From a virus, in IMG/VR virus record IMGVR_UViG_3300021197_000832, positions 1 through 42,832 of that record: 42,832 nt of DNA. The stretch is one strand, 5' to 3'. The position numbers and the translations under genes were made by a program. Below the pieces are notes generated by a model that was not told where the DNA came from, did not search any database, and was given only the letters and a program-made list of their open reading frames with translations. This document shows, piece after piece, positions 24,065 to 31,553 of the stretch; position 1 is the stretch's first letter, and every line of letters begins with the position of its first letter.

Positions 24065-24367
24065 ATGGCTATAACACTTACATGGTCTGTATCAAATATG
24101 GAACGCAACACGGATGACGGTGGTGTCATTGTAATTCACTGGCGCTGCACAGGCGTTGACGGGGATGTAACAGCTACTTCATATGGCACGGTGTCTGCTA
24201 CCCCTGACGCCTCTGCCCCTGATTTCATTGCGTTTGACAACTTGACTGAGGACGCAGTGCTAAACTGGGTCTGGGGCGGCGTGGTTCGTGCTGATATCGA
24301 ACAGTCTATCACAGACAAAATTAACGCTGAGTTAAACCCAACAACAACTGCTGGTGTTCCTTGGTAA
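24065..24367 (+). CDS. Small protein often found beside phage fibers (DUF7936-like)
   Basis: This 100-residue protein begins MAITLTWSVSNMERNTDDGGVIVIHWRC (key parts TWSVSNMERNTDDGG and VIHWRCTGVDGD). I recall this pattern from small proteins near tail genes in marine and cyanobacterial phages (DUF7936-like). It starts 2 bases after the fiber stop. It has a Trp-rich middle (VLNWVWGG) and probably a small beta fold. Role is unknown; a tail or fiber accessory part is likely from position. Confidence 0.75.
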   Translation: MAITLTWSVSNMERNTDDGGVIVIHWRCTGVDGDVTATSYGTVSATPDASAPDFIAFDNLTEDAVLNWVWGGVVRADIEQSITDKINAELNPTTTAGVPW

Positions 24368-24400
24368 TCTTACAGCTAATAACTCGAAAGGAGAGTAACT

Positions 24401-25450
24401 ATGGCTTTACCTTCAAGTGGTAAGATTTCACTTAACGATTTCAGAGTAGAGCTGGGCACTAGCGGTCAAATATCATTTAATGATGCAGTTGTCCGTGCCC
24501 TTATTGGGAAAGCTGCAGGAGCTCAGGCTTCTATGAGTGAGTACTATGGGGCCTCTAGTGAGATTGTTGTTACATTGAGTGCCGCTTCTTCTGTCAATGC
24601 TCAGACCTCTTTTGGTGGAGGCTGGACCTCAGACACACCAAAGCGCCTAGTAATCCCCTCAGGGGTTACAATCGGCACTCTCACCATCCCAACAGGGCTC
24701 GTTGGCGGGCTTATTGTCGATAACAGTGGAGAAATCCAAGGACTTGGTGGTAGCGCTAATAGTGGCTCTGGTGGCCACGCTATTACCGCTGCAAGTTCCT
24801 TTATCTTGAATAACTCTGGAGCTGTCCGTGGTGGCGGCGGTGGAGGCGGTCTCGGGGGTGTCGGCGGCGGCGGTGAGGCATCTACCATCCAAGAGGTCAG
24901 GGAGCCCGCTACAGGCGAGTATTATTCGGCGTCAGGTCCAAACACCTATTGGGGCGCGCCAGGTCTTTGTGCACACCCTGGAAGTTTTTGGTCTGACTCG
25001 AGTCTGGGCAACCCCACGGGGGATTCTGTAACTATCGGTAACTATACGTATTACAAAGGTACACTTAGGTCCAACCCACCAGCGGCGATTTGTGGTCCAT
25101 ATGAAGGTCCAGCTTGGTTCGAGTATGGTATCTACCGAACATATAATGATACGGCTGTCACCCAGACCTCTGGTGGTGCTGGTGGCGCAGGTGGTCGGGG
25201 ACAAGGCTACGGCCAATCTTCCGCTACAGGTAACGCAGGCTCTGCTGGTGGAACTAATGCTGGTACAGGCGGTACAGGCGGTACTGGCGGTGGCTGGGCT
25301 GCGGCTGGCTCCACAGGTGCTACAGGTGCTAATGGTAACCGAACAAACGGTCTTGCAGGTAGCGCTGGTGGCGCTGCGGGTAAGGCGGTACATATGACCT
25401 CTGGGTCTGTTACTGTTAACAATACTGGTACGATAAATGGAGCATACTAA
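24401..25450 (+). CDS. Glycine-rich tail adhesin (putative receptor-binding tip)
   Basis: The 349-residue protein begins with a domain seen in many phage structural proteins (MALPSSGKISLNDFRVELG, then ISFNDAVVRALIGK, MSEYYGASS). The middle has a short beta part and then long Gly runs: about 140-155 (GGGGGGGLGGVGGGGE) and 255-330 (GGAGGAGGRG, GTGGTGGTGGG). Such runs form polyglycine-II helix bundles in adhesins like gp38 of some T-even phages, where loops between them bind the receptor. Loops rich in Trp, Tyr and Pro (PNTYWGAPGLC) interrupt the Gly runs here. Receptor binding is inferred from these features and position after the fiber. Confidence 0.8.
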   Translation: MALPSSGKISLNDFRVELGTSGQISFNDAVVRALIGKAAGAQASMSEYYGASSEIVVTLSAASSVNAQTSFGGGWTSDTPKRLVIPSGVTIGTLTIPTGLVGGLIVDNSGEIQGLGGSANSGSGGHAITAASSFILNNSGAVRGGGGGGGLGGVGGGGEASTIQEVREPATGEYYSASGPNTYWGAPGLCAHPGSFWSDSSLGNPTGDSVTIGNYTYYKGTLRSNPPAAICGPYEGPAWFEYGIYRTYNDTAVTQTSGGAGGAGGRGQGYGQSSATGNAGSAGGTNAGTGGTGGTGGGWAAAGSTGATGANGNRTNGLAGSAGGAAGKAVHMTSGSVTVNNTGTINGAY

Positions 25451-25452
25451 CT

Positions 25453-25677
25453 ATGAAAACAATTAAAGAGTGGAAAGAGGAGCATAAGGTTGAAGACCTC
25501 ACTAAATGGCTTCCTCTTGAAACAGAGCAGTCCAAAGAACGTCTAAAAATATGCGGGGGCTGTCCAGCCTTCGACAGCGTATCTGGTAACTGTAGTGAAT
25601 GCTCCTGTTACATCCCAGTTAAGTGCCGCTTCTTCTTTCTGAGCTGTCCTCTCAACAAGTGGGAAGACAAACAATAA
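25453..25677 (+). CDS. Cys-rich, probably zinc-binding small protein
   Basis: The 74-residue protein has seven Cys (34, 37, 47, 50, 52, 58, 65) in the pattern ICGGCPAF, NCSECSC, VKCRF, LSCPL. This suggests one or two metal sites. The N-terminal half is a charged helix (KEWKEEHKVEDLTKW). There is no signal peptide, unlike the next four genes. Similar Cys-rich proteins occur among phage structural genes, but their role is not known to me. Its start lies 2 bases after the adhesin stop, so it is probably translated with it. Confidence 0.72.
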   Translation: MKTIKEWKEEHKVEDLTKWLPLETEQSKERLKICGGCPAFDSVSGNCSECSCYIPVKCRFFFLSCPLNKWEDKQ

Positions 25678-25693
25678 ACTACGGAGCTATGTA

Positions 25694-25915
25694 ATGAAAC
25701 TAGCAGCCTCCCTACTTCTCCTCGTGGCGGCTTGCTCGCCAGTATCACAGCCAACTGCTCTCAACAATGGGCCTTTGGTTGTGATACCGTGCATTGTGTG
25801 GTGTACAACTTCAATCGTACTCGATGAGGCTGACAACAACTCAGCTCCAGTTAGCACCAGTGTGTCAGAGAGCGTGTCAGTTGGCCCGCCAGCAAGCAGT
25901 CAAGATTTTAATTGA
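25694..25915 (+). CDS. Small exported lipoprotein
   Basis: The 73-residue product has a lipoprotein signal, MKLAASLLLLVAAC, with Cys14 as the lipid-anchored residue (LVAAC lipobox). The mature part is about 60 residues, Ser/Val/Pro-rich, with two more Cys (PCIVWC). Ser after the anchor Cys points to the outer membrane by the usual Lol rule. It opens a run of export-targeted genes. It could be a spanin component, but another Rz/Rz1 pair is present at 28543-28894, so an envelope role is more likely. GGAGCTATGTA gives the ribosome site. Confidence 0.7.
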   Translation: MKLAASLLLLVAACSPVSQPTALNNGPLVVIPCIVWCTTSIVLDEADNNSAPVSTSVSESVSVGPPASSQDFN

Positions 25916-25936
25916 ATTAACTCTCGGAGTCTTTAA

Positions 25937-26428
25937 ATGAAACAACTACTTTTAACTGCGTCCTTCGTTTGTGTAGGCTCTGTAGCCTTTGCAGACATCA
26001 CAGGACCAGCAATGTCTCAGACGCTCAACGTGACCACTCTGGCTACGTCTTGTTCGTTTGCTGGCCCGTTGACAGGCTCTATGCCCTATGACGAGCCCAA
26101 TGCTCAGTTTACGTCTGTAGGCGGTACAGCCGCTACTATGGACATCACCTATCGTGAACTGACCACACTGAATATCGTCAACGATGGTGTCTTTGATAGT
26201 AAAGCAGGTGCAATCACTGAGATTGACTACACAGGCTCTACATTCGATGGCACTGCCTTTGTCAATGGAGCCGCTGGTTCCTTGGCAGCTTCAGCAACAC
26301 TAACACCTGCTGGTACATTGGTTATTGGGACATTGTCTCTATTACCTACCAGTATTGATGTTGCTCTGTCTCAGATTGACGACTATGGCGCTTACCCGAC
26401 ATCCTTCACAGTTACCTGTGTTGAGTGA
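25937..26428 (+). CDS. Exported beta-rich protein, pilin-like
   Basis: The 163-residue protein has a signal peptide, MKQLLLTASFVCVGSVAFA, with cleavage expected before DITGP. The mature part is beta-rich, Thr/Ser/Gly-rich and nearly free of charge. It has one Cys near each end (Cys39 in TSCSF and Cys161 in FTVTCVE). A single N-to-C disulfide in a small exported beta protein is typical of chaperone-usher pilins and spore-coat-U-type subunits. I have no sequence match to prove it. The next gene, overlapping by one base, may encode a PapD-like partner. No T7 counterpart is known to me. Confidence 0.7.
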   Translation: MKQLLLTASFVCVGSVAFADITGPAMSQTLNVTTLATSCSFAGPLTGSMPYDEPNAQFTSVGGTAATMDITYRELTTLNIVNDGVFDSKAGAITEIDYTGSTFDGTAFVNGAAGSLAASATLTPAGTLVIGTLSLLPTSIDVALSQIDDYGAYPTSFTVTCVE

Positions 26429-26805
26429 TGTTGAGGTCACTTATATTAGGGGCTTGGCTGGTATTACTCACTGGCCCAGCCCTCCCCCACCAATCATCTA
26501 CGTATGACTTAGACACCAGTAGTAACTTCTCAGGTGATATTCGTCTATGGTTGATTAACAGGTATGATGTTATTAAGACCTACGAAGTTCAGGTGCTCAA
26601 TAAAGACCTTACCCCAACAGACGCAGTGTGGTCGTCAAACTTACTCAACAACGAAATTAGACTGGACCCTGATCAACTTATTGATATCAATGTTCAGGTC
26701 TATAGAAGAGGTAAATATTATGTGTGTACGACTGTTAAACGTGATAAAAACACAGTTGCTATCCAGCTACGTAGTCGCGTTTGTCTTCGTCTCTGGTATC
26801 GCTAG
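26428..26805 (+). CDS. Exported Ig-like protein, possibly PapD-like mini-chaperone
   Basis: The ATG at 26428 overlaps the previous stop (TGATG). The product is 125 residues with signal peptide MLRSLILGAWLVLLTGPALP. The mature part reads DIRLWLINRYDVIKTYEVQVLNKDLTP (strand-rich), then NEIRLDPDQLIDINVQVYRRGKYYVC and SRVCLRLWY. Short strands with N-x-x-x-V, L-x-P-x-Q and a terminal strand resemble the single Ig domain of periplasmic pilus chaperones. Full PapD has two such domains, so this would be a half-size form. Cys100 and Cys119 could form a disulfide. Assignment to the PapD fold is inference; an exported beta protein is what the sequence shows. Confidence 0.6.
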   Translation: MLRSLILGAWLVLLTGPALPHQSSTYDLDTSSNFSGDIRLWLINRYDVIKTYEVQVLNKDLTPTDAVWSSNLLNNEIRLDPDQLIDINVQVYRRGKYYVCTTVKRDKNTVAIQLRSRVCLRLWYR

Positions 26806-27103
26806 TGCAGACAGTTTAAGCACACGCTACGGTCAGGCTACGTGTTCTGAGACTATAGATAATAACACGGGCGAGTCACTGGAGTTCTACGGGGAGATTG
26901 TTGATAACAACCCTACGATCGGCTTCAAGTATGTTATAGAGTTTCAAAAGCCTTTGAGAATTGGTAAGTGTGACGATCTGAACCGACTAACTATTAAGCG
27001 TATGCAACTCGATTTAGAACGCCAGCGTCTGGAGCTCCAGATGTTGAGAGAGCGTCGAGAAGCTGAACAAAGAGAAACCAACAGATTAGACCCTGATTGG
27101 TAA
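26720..27103 (+). CDS. Exported protein with C-terminal coiled coil
   Basis: The ATG at 26720, 8 bases after AAGAGG, gives 127 residues. The signal peptide is residues 1-30 (ending VSGIASA before DSLST), and its codons lie inside the 3' end of the upstream gene in another frame (86-base overlap). The mature domain has Cys42 and Cys84, then a highly charged helix (RMQLDLERQRLELQMLRERREAE), a likely coiled coil. A long coiled coil after an exported domain could span the periplasm or bind a partner. Function is unknown. It closes the export-targeted run. Confidence 0.65.
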   Translation: MCVRLLNVIKTQLLSSYVVAFVFVSGIASADSLSTRYGQATCSETIDNNTGESLEFYGEIVDNNPTIGFKYVIEFQKPLRIGKCDDLNRLTIKRMQLDLERQRLELQMLRERREAEQRETNRLDPDW

Positions 27104-27134
27104 AACAATAACAACTAAAAGAAAGACCCACCTA

Positions 27135-27413
27135 ATGCCTGAACAAGGACTAGAACTTAAGGTGGTCAAATTAGAAAACTCTCACGTTAACCTAGTGGAA
27201 ATTACTAAAGATTTAAAAAGGGAACAAGCTGATTTATACAATTTAACCCATGAACTAAACACAAACATTGCTTTGATTACACACTCCTTAAGGGAGCTCA
27301 CTCAACGAGAAGACTCCCGCAAGGCGATCGGTGAGCGTGTTACATTGTTTATAGTAGGCGGCTTCATAACGGCTGCTGTGTCGTGGGTTATTAGAGGGGG
27401 TTTAGGGGCATGA
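27135..27413 (+). CDS. Coiled-coil protein with C-terminal membrane anchor (lysis-associated)
   Basis: The 92-residue protein has a charged helical N-terminal part with heptads (VVKLENSHVNLVEITKDLKREQADL) and one membrane segment near the end (LFIVGGFITAAVSWVI, about 70-86). This plan resembles XhlA-type membrane-associated lysis proteins. It stands just before three more membrane genes and the endolysin, which supports a lysis role. No signal peptide. Its stop overlaps the next start by 4 bases. Confidence 0.65.
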   Translation: MPEQGLELKVVKLENSHVNLVEITKDLKREQADLYNLTHELNTNIALITHSLRELTQREDSRKAIGERVTLFIVGGFITAAVSWVIRGGLGA

Positions 27414-27607
27414 CAGAACGGCTGCGAACAAATATTGCGTGGCTGCTTACAGGGGCTGTTATGGTCGCTGTGCTGACTAATGTCTATATAAACAGCCGAG
27501 AGCAACACCTAAGACATCATCTTGAGTCTTACCCCCACTACCTCAATCATAATAATAATAAAGAAAGTGAAACTTTATGTCCGTGTATTTCGATACCATC
27601 ACCTTAA
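27410..27607 (+). CDS. Small single-span membrane protein
   Basis: The 65-residue product has one hydrophobic helix at about 9-27 (IAWLLTGAVMVAVLTNVYI) followed by a His/Asn-rich tail (HLRHHLESYPHYLNHNNNK) and a Pro/Cys end. It overlaps the gene before by 4 bases and the gene after by 31. The AAT-repeat that encodes NNN is repeated as AAC/AAT in the end of the next gene. It may be part of the holin system. The length of its C-terminus past residue 50 is uncertain because of the overlap. Confidence 0.55.
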   Translation: MTERLRTNIAWLLTGAVMVAVLTNVYINSREQHLRHHLESYPHYLNHNNNKESETLCPCISIPSP

Positions 27608-27858
27608 TAATGTCATGTATGGTTCTTGCTGTGTATTCTAGATGGTTACTGACTGAAATAACGTGGATCAACTTCATTGGGTTCGCCTCTGTTGTGTTGT
27701 ATCTATTTGCACAAACTGGATGGACCCTAGCCTTCTTCCAAGGCGATGTATGGGGTCGTGACTTTAATAATTATATTTGGTTCGGTTTCAACACACTTAT
27801 TATGATTCTATTAGGCTTGATCTGGTTTGATCACAACAACAATAACAATAACAACTAG
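27577..27858 (+). CDS. Three-helix membrane protein, candidate holin
   Basis: This 93-residue protein has three hydrophobic stretches (about 7-24, 32-50 and 67-83), short loops and an unusual end of one Asp, one His and seven Asn. Three membrane helices, small size and a place one gene before endolysin fit a class I holin, which would open the inner membrane at lysis time. The Asn run comes from AAC/AAT triplets. The start has only a weak ribosome site (AAGAAAGTGA), so expression may depend on coupling to the overlapping upstream gene. Confidence 0.62.
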   Translation: MSVYFDTITLIMSCMVLAVYSRWLLTEITWINFIGFASVVLYLFAQTGWTLAFFQGDVWGRDFNNYIWFGFNTLIMILLGLIWFDHNNNNNNN

Positions 27859-27867
27859 GAGATTTAT

Positions 27868-28365
27868 ATGGTTCAAGTACTAGAGTTAGTACTCGGTATT
27901 CTACGCCAGCTACTCAATGGTAAGCCACTGCCTCCCGAAAAGATAACCTCGGTAGGACGAACAGAGCTTATACGTGCATTTGAAGGTTTGGAGCTTAAGG
28001 CTTATAAGTGTCCTGCAGGTGTCCTGACTATTGGATACGGCCACACTAAAACAGTTACAGCTGGGATGGTGATTACTGAGGAAGAAGCTGAGGCCTTGCT
28101 TCGTGAAGACCTCCTGTGGGTTGAGGAGACTATCAACAACAAAGTCACAACCCCTCTCACACAAAGCCAATATGATGCCCTAGCATCCTTTATTTACAAT
28201 GTAGGCTCAGGTGCGTTCACCAAATCTACACTATTACGTAAACTAAACACAGGGGACTATGTCGGTGCATCCGCAGAGTTCAAACGATGGAATAAGGCAG
28301 ACGGTAGGGTCCTTAAGGGTCTTGTAAGACGCCGTAAAGCAGAACAGGAACTATTCGATGAGTAA
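27868..28365 (+). CDS. Endolysin, GH24 lysozyme
   Basis: The 165-residue product is a phage lysozyme of glycoside hydrolase family 24. FEGLELKAYKCPAGVLTIGYGHT holds Glu39, Cys48 and Thr54 in the E-x8-C-x5-T pattern, with Glu39 as the acid. FIYNVGSGAF and LVRRRKAEQELF are typical later motifs. Residues 1-20 (VQVLELVLGILRQLL) are hydrophobic and could act as a weak signal-anchor, but charged residues interrupt it. It cuts the glycan chains of peptidoglycan. T7 uses an amidase instead. AGGAGATTTAT is the ribosome site; its stop overlaps the next start by 8 bases. Confidence 0.95.
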   Translation: MVQVLELVLGILRQLLNGKPLPPEKITSVGRTELIRAFEGLELKAYKCPAGVLTIGYGHTKTVTAGMVITEEEAEALLREDLLWVEETINNKVTTPLTQSQYDALASFIYNVGSGAFTKSTLLRKLNTGDYVGASAEFKRWNKADGRVLKGLVRRRKAEQELFDE

Positions 28366-28543
28366 TGAGGTACGACACAGAACATACAAACGTGAACTTG
28401 CTTGTGCAATGCTAGTAGGTTTCTCAGGTATTGTGTTTATGGGTGATATCGAAATGGTGAAGGTTCTGGTATGGCCTATCGTAGGCTTTGCAGCAGCTGC
28501 TTTCGGGCTCGATGCTGTAGGATCACAATGGAAGGCTAGATAA
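28358..28543 (+). CDS. Small two-helix membrane protein, candidate holin
   Basis: This 61-residue protein has two hydrophobic segments (ACAMLVGFSGIVFM, about 15-28, and VLVWPIVGFAAAAFGL, about 36-51) between a basic start and a basic end. This is the plan of T7 gp17.5-like class II holins, and similar proteins lie beside endolysins in marine T7-like phages. It overlaps the endolysin stop by 8 bases and the Rz-like start by one base (TAATG). Which of the membrane genes here is the true holin cannot be told from sequence. Confidence 0.7.
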   Translation: MSNEVRHRTYKRELACAMLVGFSGIVFMGDIEMVKVLVWPIVGFAAAAFGLDAVGSQWKAR

Positions 28544-28758
28544 TGTTACTTCGAATTAAACTAATGGTGCTAGGGGTCTTTGGGTCCCTAGCTTTCCTCT
28601 ATGTTGCATATGTTAAGGGCCGATCATCGCAGCGAACTAAAGAAGAAGTAAAGACCTTAACGGACTATATAAACACAAGGGAACGTATTGATGAGGCTAA
28701 TAGTATTACTCGCAGTGCTGACAGTGCCCGTGAGTGGCTGCGCAACCGCAATAAATAG
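28543..28758 (+). CDS. Inner-membrane spanin (Rz-like)
   Basis: The 71-residue product has one N-terminal membrane helix (LMVLGVFGSLAFLYVAYV) and a hydrophilic, charged helical part (SSQRTKEEVKTLTDYINTRERIDEANSI; key part EEVKTLTDYI). A second gene encoding a lipoprotein starts inside it in another frame. That nesting is the classic Rz/Rz1 arrangement. The pair links inner and outer membranes and fuses them after the wall is cut. The periplasmic part is short for Rz. Confidence 0.8.
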   Translation: MLLRIKLMVLGVFGSLAFLYVAYVKGRSSQRTKEEVKTLTDYINTRERIDEANSITRSADSAREWLRNRNK

Positions 28759-28894
28759 TAATGCTATCTGCGATGGCTCTGAGAGGCTCAGAGAGGCCCA
28801 TACAGAGGCCTTACTGAAAGATGGTGGGGATACCTCCGTAATAACAGGAGCGGCTCTCATAGACGCTCTAGACAGGGCCTGCGGGCCTCGCTAA
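28691..28894 (+). CDS. Outer-membrane spanin lipoprotein (Rz1-like), nested in the Rz-like gene
   Basis: I chose ATG 28691, with AAGGGAA 8 bases upstream, over the TTG just before it. The 67-residue product starts MRLIVLLAVLTVPVSGC, a lipoprotein signal with Cys17 as anchor, and 68 bases of it overlap the Rz-like gene in a different frame. The mature part is about 50 residues. Unlike most Rz1 proteins it is not Pro-rich. Position and signal support an outer-membrane spanin. Confidence 0.8.
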   Translation: MRLIVLLAVLTVPVSGCATAINSNAICDGSERLREAHTEALLKDGGDTSVITGAALIDALDRACGPR

Positions 28895-28913
28895 TAATTG
28901 AAAGGACTACACT

Positions 28914-29456
28914 ATGGCAGGACCAATCGCAGCTGCGGCTGTCGGCGGTGCGCTGAGTATCTTAGGTGGTATCGGACGTAACGCCGCTATAACCAAACAA
29001 GCTAATGAAAACTGGAACAACACTCTAACAACACTCGGTGTCCAGCGAAGTGTGGGTGAATCCAATCTCCTATTCCAAGGGGACGAGATCAACAGAAACA
29101 TCGGCGCTGAACTAACCGCTCTCCTAGGTGAGAAACGGAGTGTCAAAGCCGACACAGCTGTCAGCACATCCGAACGTAATGTCTACGGTAACACAGCAGC
29201 CCGTCAACAAGGACAGGTTGAGATGAAGGCCGCTCAGATGGCGGATAACATCGCTCAAAGCGGTGAAGCAGCGATGACACAGGTACAAGCAAACCTCACA
29301 AACACTATGTATCAATACAACAACGGTGTTTATGGTGCTTCACAGCAACGGGCCAATGCCCTTAATCAGCGTCAAGGCGCTTTCGAAATGCTGGCAGGGG
29401 CTGCGAGCCAAGGCTTTAGCTTCGCAAGTGGCTACAAGACTATGAAGGGTAATTAA
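28914..29456 (+). CDS. Internal virion protein, T7 gp14-like
   Basis: The 180-residue protein starts MAGPIAAAAVGGALSILGGIG, a Gly/Ala-rich hydrophobic stretch, and continues as an Ala/Gln/Asn-rich helical protein (GQVEMKAAQMADNIAQSGEAAM). T7 gp14 (196 residues) has the same size, the same hydrophobic N-terminus and the same place, ahead of the gp15- and gp16-like genes. gp14 is ejected and forms the pore in the outer membrane. AAAGGACTACACT precedes its ATG. Confidence 0.88.
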   Translation: MAGPIAAAAVGGALSILGGIGRNAAITKQANENWNNTLTTLGVQRSVGESNLLFQGDEINRNIGAELTALLGEKRSVKADTAVSTSERNVYGNTAARQQGQVEMKAAQMADNIAQSGEAAMTQVQANLTNTMYQYNNGVYGASQQRANALNQRQGAFEMLAGAASQGFSFASGYKTMKGN

Positions 29457-29459
29457 GCA

Positions 29460-31541
29460 ATGACTATTAAATATACGCCTTCACAGGCAAACATCGACAC
29501 TGGCGCTGTAAACTACAACGTCTCTCCCAACCTCACAGCCTCCCGAGGACTTGAGAAGGTGGGTGAGGCCCTCCAGAAGGGTATGCAGTACAAAACACAA
29601 GTAGAAGAAGCAGAGTTCCAACGTAAGCAGACTGACCTTCGTAACACTATGAGTACTTTCAACGAAGAGTATGCTAATGCCTCCTACGCTGAGCGTAAGA
29701 TGATGGCGAAAGAGTTGGACGATCTTAAGTCAGGCTCAACAGGTCGTGATAACAAATGGGATCGTGAACTGGACCGTATGGGTAATGAGTTCTCAAGTAA
29801 TGTTAGAGTCCAACTAGCGCGGGAAACTGAGCAGCGTCAAAAGGCTGCGGCTGCGGCTGCAAAAGCAGCTGCACGTAACAAACGTATCGCTACACAGCAG
29901 ATTGCCTACCTAGAACTTCAGAAGAATATGGCGGAAACCACAGACGTTGCTGAGCAGCGTACGATGACTAACGACTACTACGCAGCACATGTAACTCCCT
30001 ATGAAGGCTCAGACGATCCTGATGCTGTAGAGATGTACGCTCGTGGACTAGGTGATTACAACCAAGCTAATAAATTTGTTATTGAGCGTAGACGTAGTAT
30101 TGCTAACCAAGAAATCACATCGGATGTTATGTCTGGTGTGCAAGCAGAGGTTATATCTCAAGGCGGTATCACACCAGAGCGTTACGGAGAGCTTCGGAGT
30201 CAACTAGAGTCCCGCACGGACTACGCAGAAAACAAAGGTGCTCTTAACCAGCAGTTTGCTGACCTAGTTCTCAGTGCAATCCAAACACCGTTCAATGACC
30301 CTAGCTACGTACCTACTGAGGAGGATGCAAAGCTCTTCCAAACACAGCTAGCTGATATTGCTAAGGCTGATCCTTATGTGGTGGGTTCACAATCCTACCG
30401 CGTAGCTCAGAATTTTGGAGCGTCTCTTGGGGCCACAGTTAACAAACAGCAGGAAGTAAACCTTCTGTCTATGTTGAGTGATGGTACTGTATCGGAAGCT
30501 GTCTTCAATAAACGTGTAGACGAAGTCTATTCTAAAGGTATTATATCCGAGGAGCAAGCTAACGATTACAGATATCGTAAAGTAGAAGCCAACAGTGAAT
30601 CCAATCAACGAGCCCGTATGGCTCCGTTTGTGAATACTGGGGATGTTGCAGGTCTTAGAGCTGAGCTGGATGCCAACCCGCGTCTAAACCCAGCTACAGC
30701 ACGTACTATGGTGGGTGATACTCTCGCTTACACCTATGAGCAGCTGGAGGGTCAAGAGGACGTCACAACAGGGGCTAATGTCCGCCATGCTTTGACTGAG
30801 TGGAAGAAGTATAAAGAACAGGGTCTCGCACCTACTAAGCTTCCTTTCATTGATGCAATCCTTACATCACCACGTAATGGTGAGGAGCTGAGTAATCAAG
30901 AGGTCGCAGGTTTCATAGAGGTTTATGACGCAGCTACTGAAGCTGGTTACTTTAAAGGCGGCAAGAGCGGTAGTACTAAGATTACAGCTGACTACCTCAC
31001 AATGAAATCTATGATTGAGATGGGTGTTCCTGATATCGGCGCTACAGTCTTCAACGCTCGTCAAAACCGTATCTCGGTGAGACAAGCTGATGTAGATGCT
31101 TCTATTATGGAAGCTATTGCTTCTAACCCTTATTGGACTGAGAACCTCAACCCCGAAAACCAGAGATTTATGCTGAATGCTATGAGACCTGTTGCCAAGA
31201 CAATGATGGAAGGTGGTTACAGCCCGAGTGATGCTGGTGGATTTATTGAACGTACCCTAGACGATAACTGGATGCGTGTTGACCCCCGCTTTGGCGGTTC
31301 TTCAGAAGTATGGATTCCTCGCACGACAGAGGTTCCAGATGATGCTTCTTATAATAGAGCTTTCGGCACAATAAGTGACAATCTTAAGGCAGGAGGCTTT
31401 GATCGCTTGGATTACCTTGCGCCTATGTCGGCCTCTGACCCAGAAGGTCCTTGGATGGCTGTCGATAAAAGCGGTAAAGTTGCTAGGTTCACTAATGAAG
31501 AAATTGGTGTTATCTCTAGAACTGGCCGACTTCCAGATTAA
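29460..31541 (+). CDS. Internal virion protein, T7 gp15-like
   Basis: The 693-residue product is near T7 gp15 (747) in length and lies between gp14- and gp16-like genes. It is hydrophilic and mostly helical, with long Lys/Gln/Ala-rich heptads (KAAAAAAKAAARNKR, about 128-142). In T7 gp15 forms the periplasmic ring of the DNA-ejection channel with gp16. No catalytic motif is visible. A 3-base gap separates it from the gp14-like gene; AGGAGAAACT after its stop serves the next gene. Confidence 0.88.
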   Translation: MTIKYTPSQANIDTGAVNYNVSPNLTASRGLEKVGEALQKGMQYKTQVEEAEFQRKQTDLRNTMSTFNEEYANASYAERKMMAKELDDLKSGSTGRDNKWDRELDRMGNEFSSNVRVQLARETEQRQKAAAAAAKAAARNKRIATQQIAYLELQKNMAETTDVAEQRTMTNDYYAAHVTPYEGSDDPDAVEMYARGLGDYNQANKFVIERRRSIANQEITSDVMSGVQAEVISQGGITPERYGELRSQLESRTDYAENKGALNQQFADLVLSAIQTPFNDPSYVPTEEDAKLFQTQLADIAKADPYVVGSQSYRVAQNFGASLGATVNKQQEVNLLSMLSDGTVSEAVFNKRVDEVYSKGIISEEQANDYRYRKVEANSESNQRARMAPFVNTGDVAGLRAELDANPRLNPATARTMVGDTLAYTYEQLEGQEDVTTGANVRHALTEWKKYKEQGLAPTKLPFIDAILTSPRNGEELSNQEVAGFIEVYDAATEAGYFKGGKSGSTKITADYLTMKSMIEMGVPDIGATVFNARQNRISVRQADVDASIMEAIASNPYWTENLNPENQRFMLNAMRPVAKTMMEGGYSPSDAGGFIERTLDDNWMRVDPRFGGSSEVWIPRTTEVPDDASYNRAFGTISDNLKAGGFDRLDYLAPMSASDPEGPWMAVDKSGKVARFTNEEIGVISRTGRLPD

Positions 31542-31553
31542 ATAGGAGAAACT

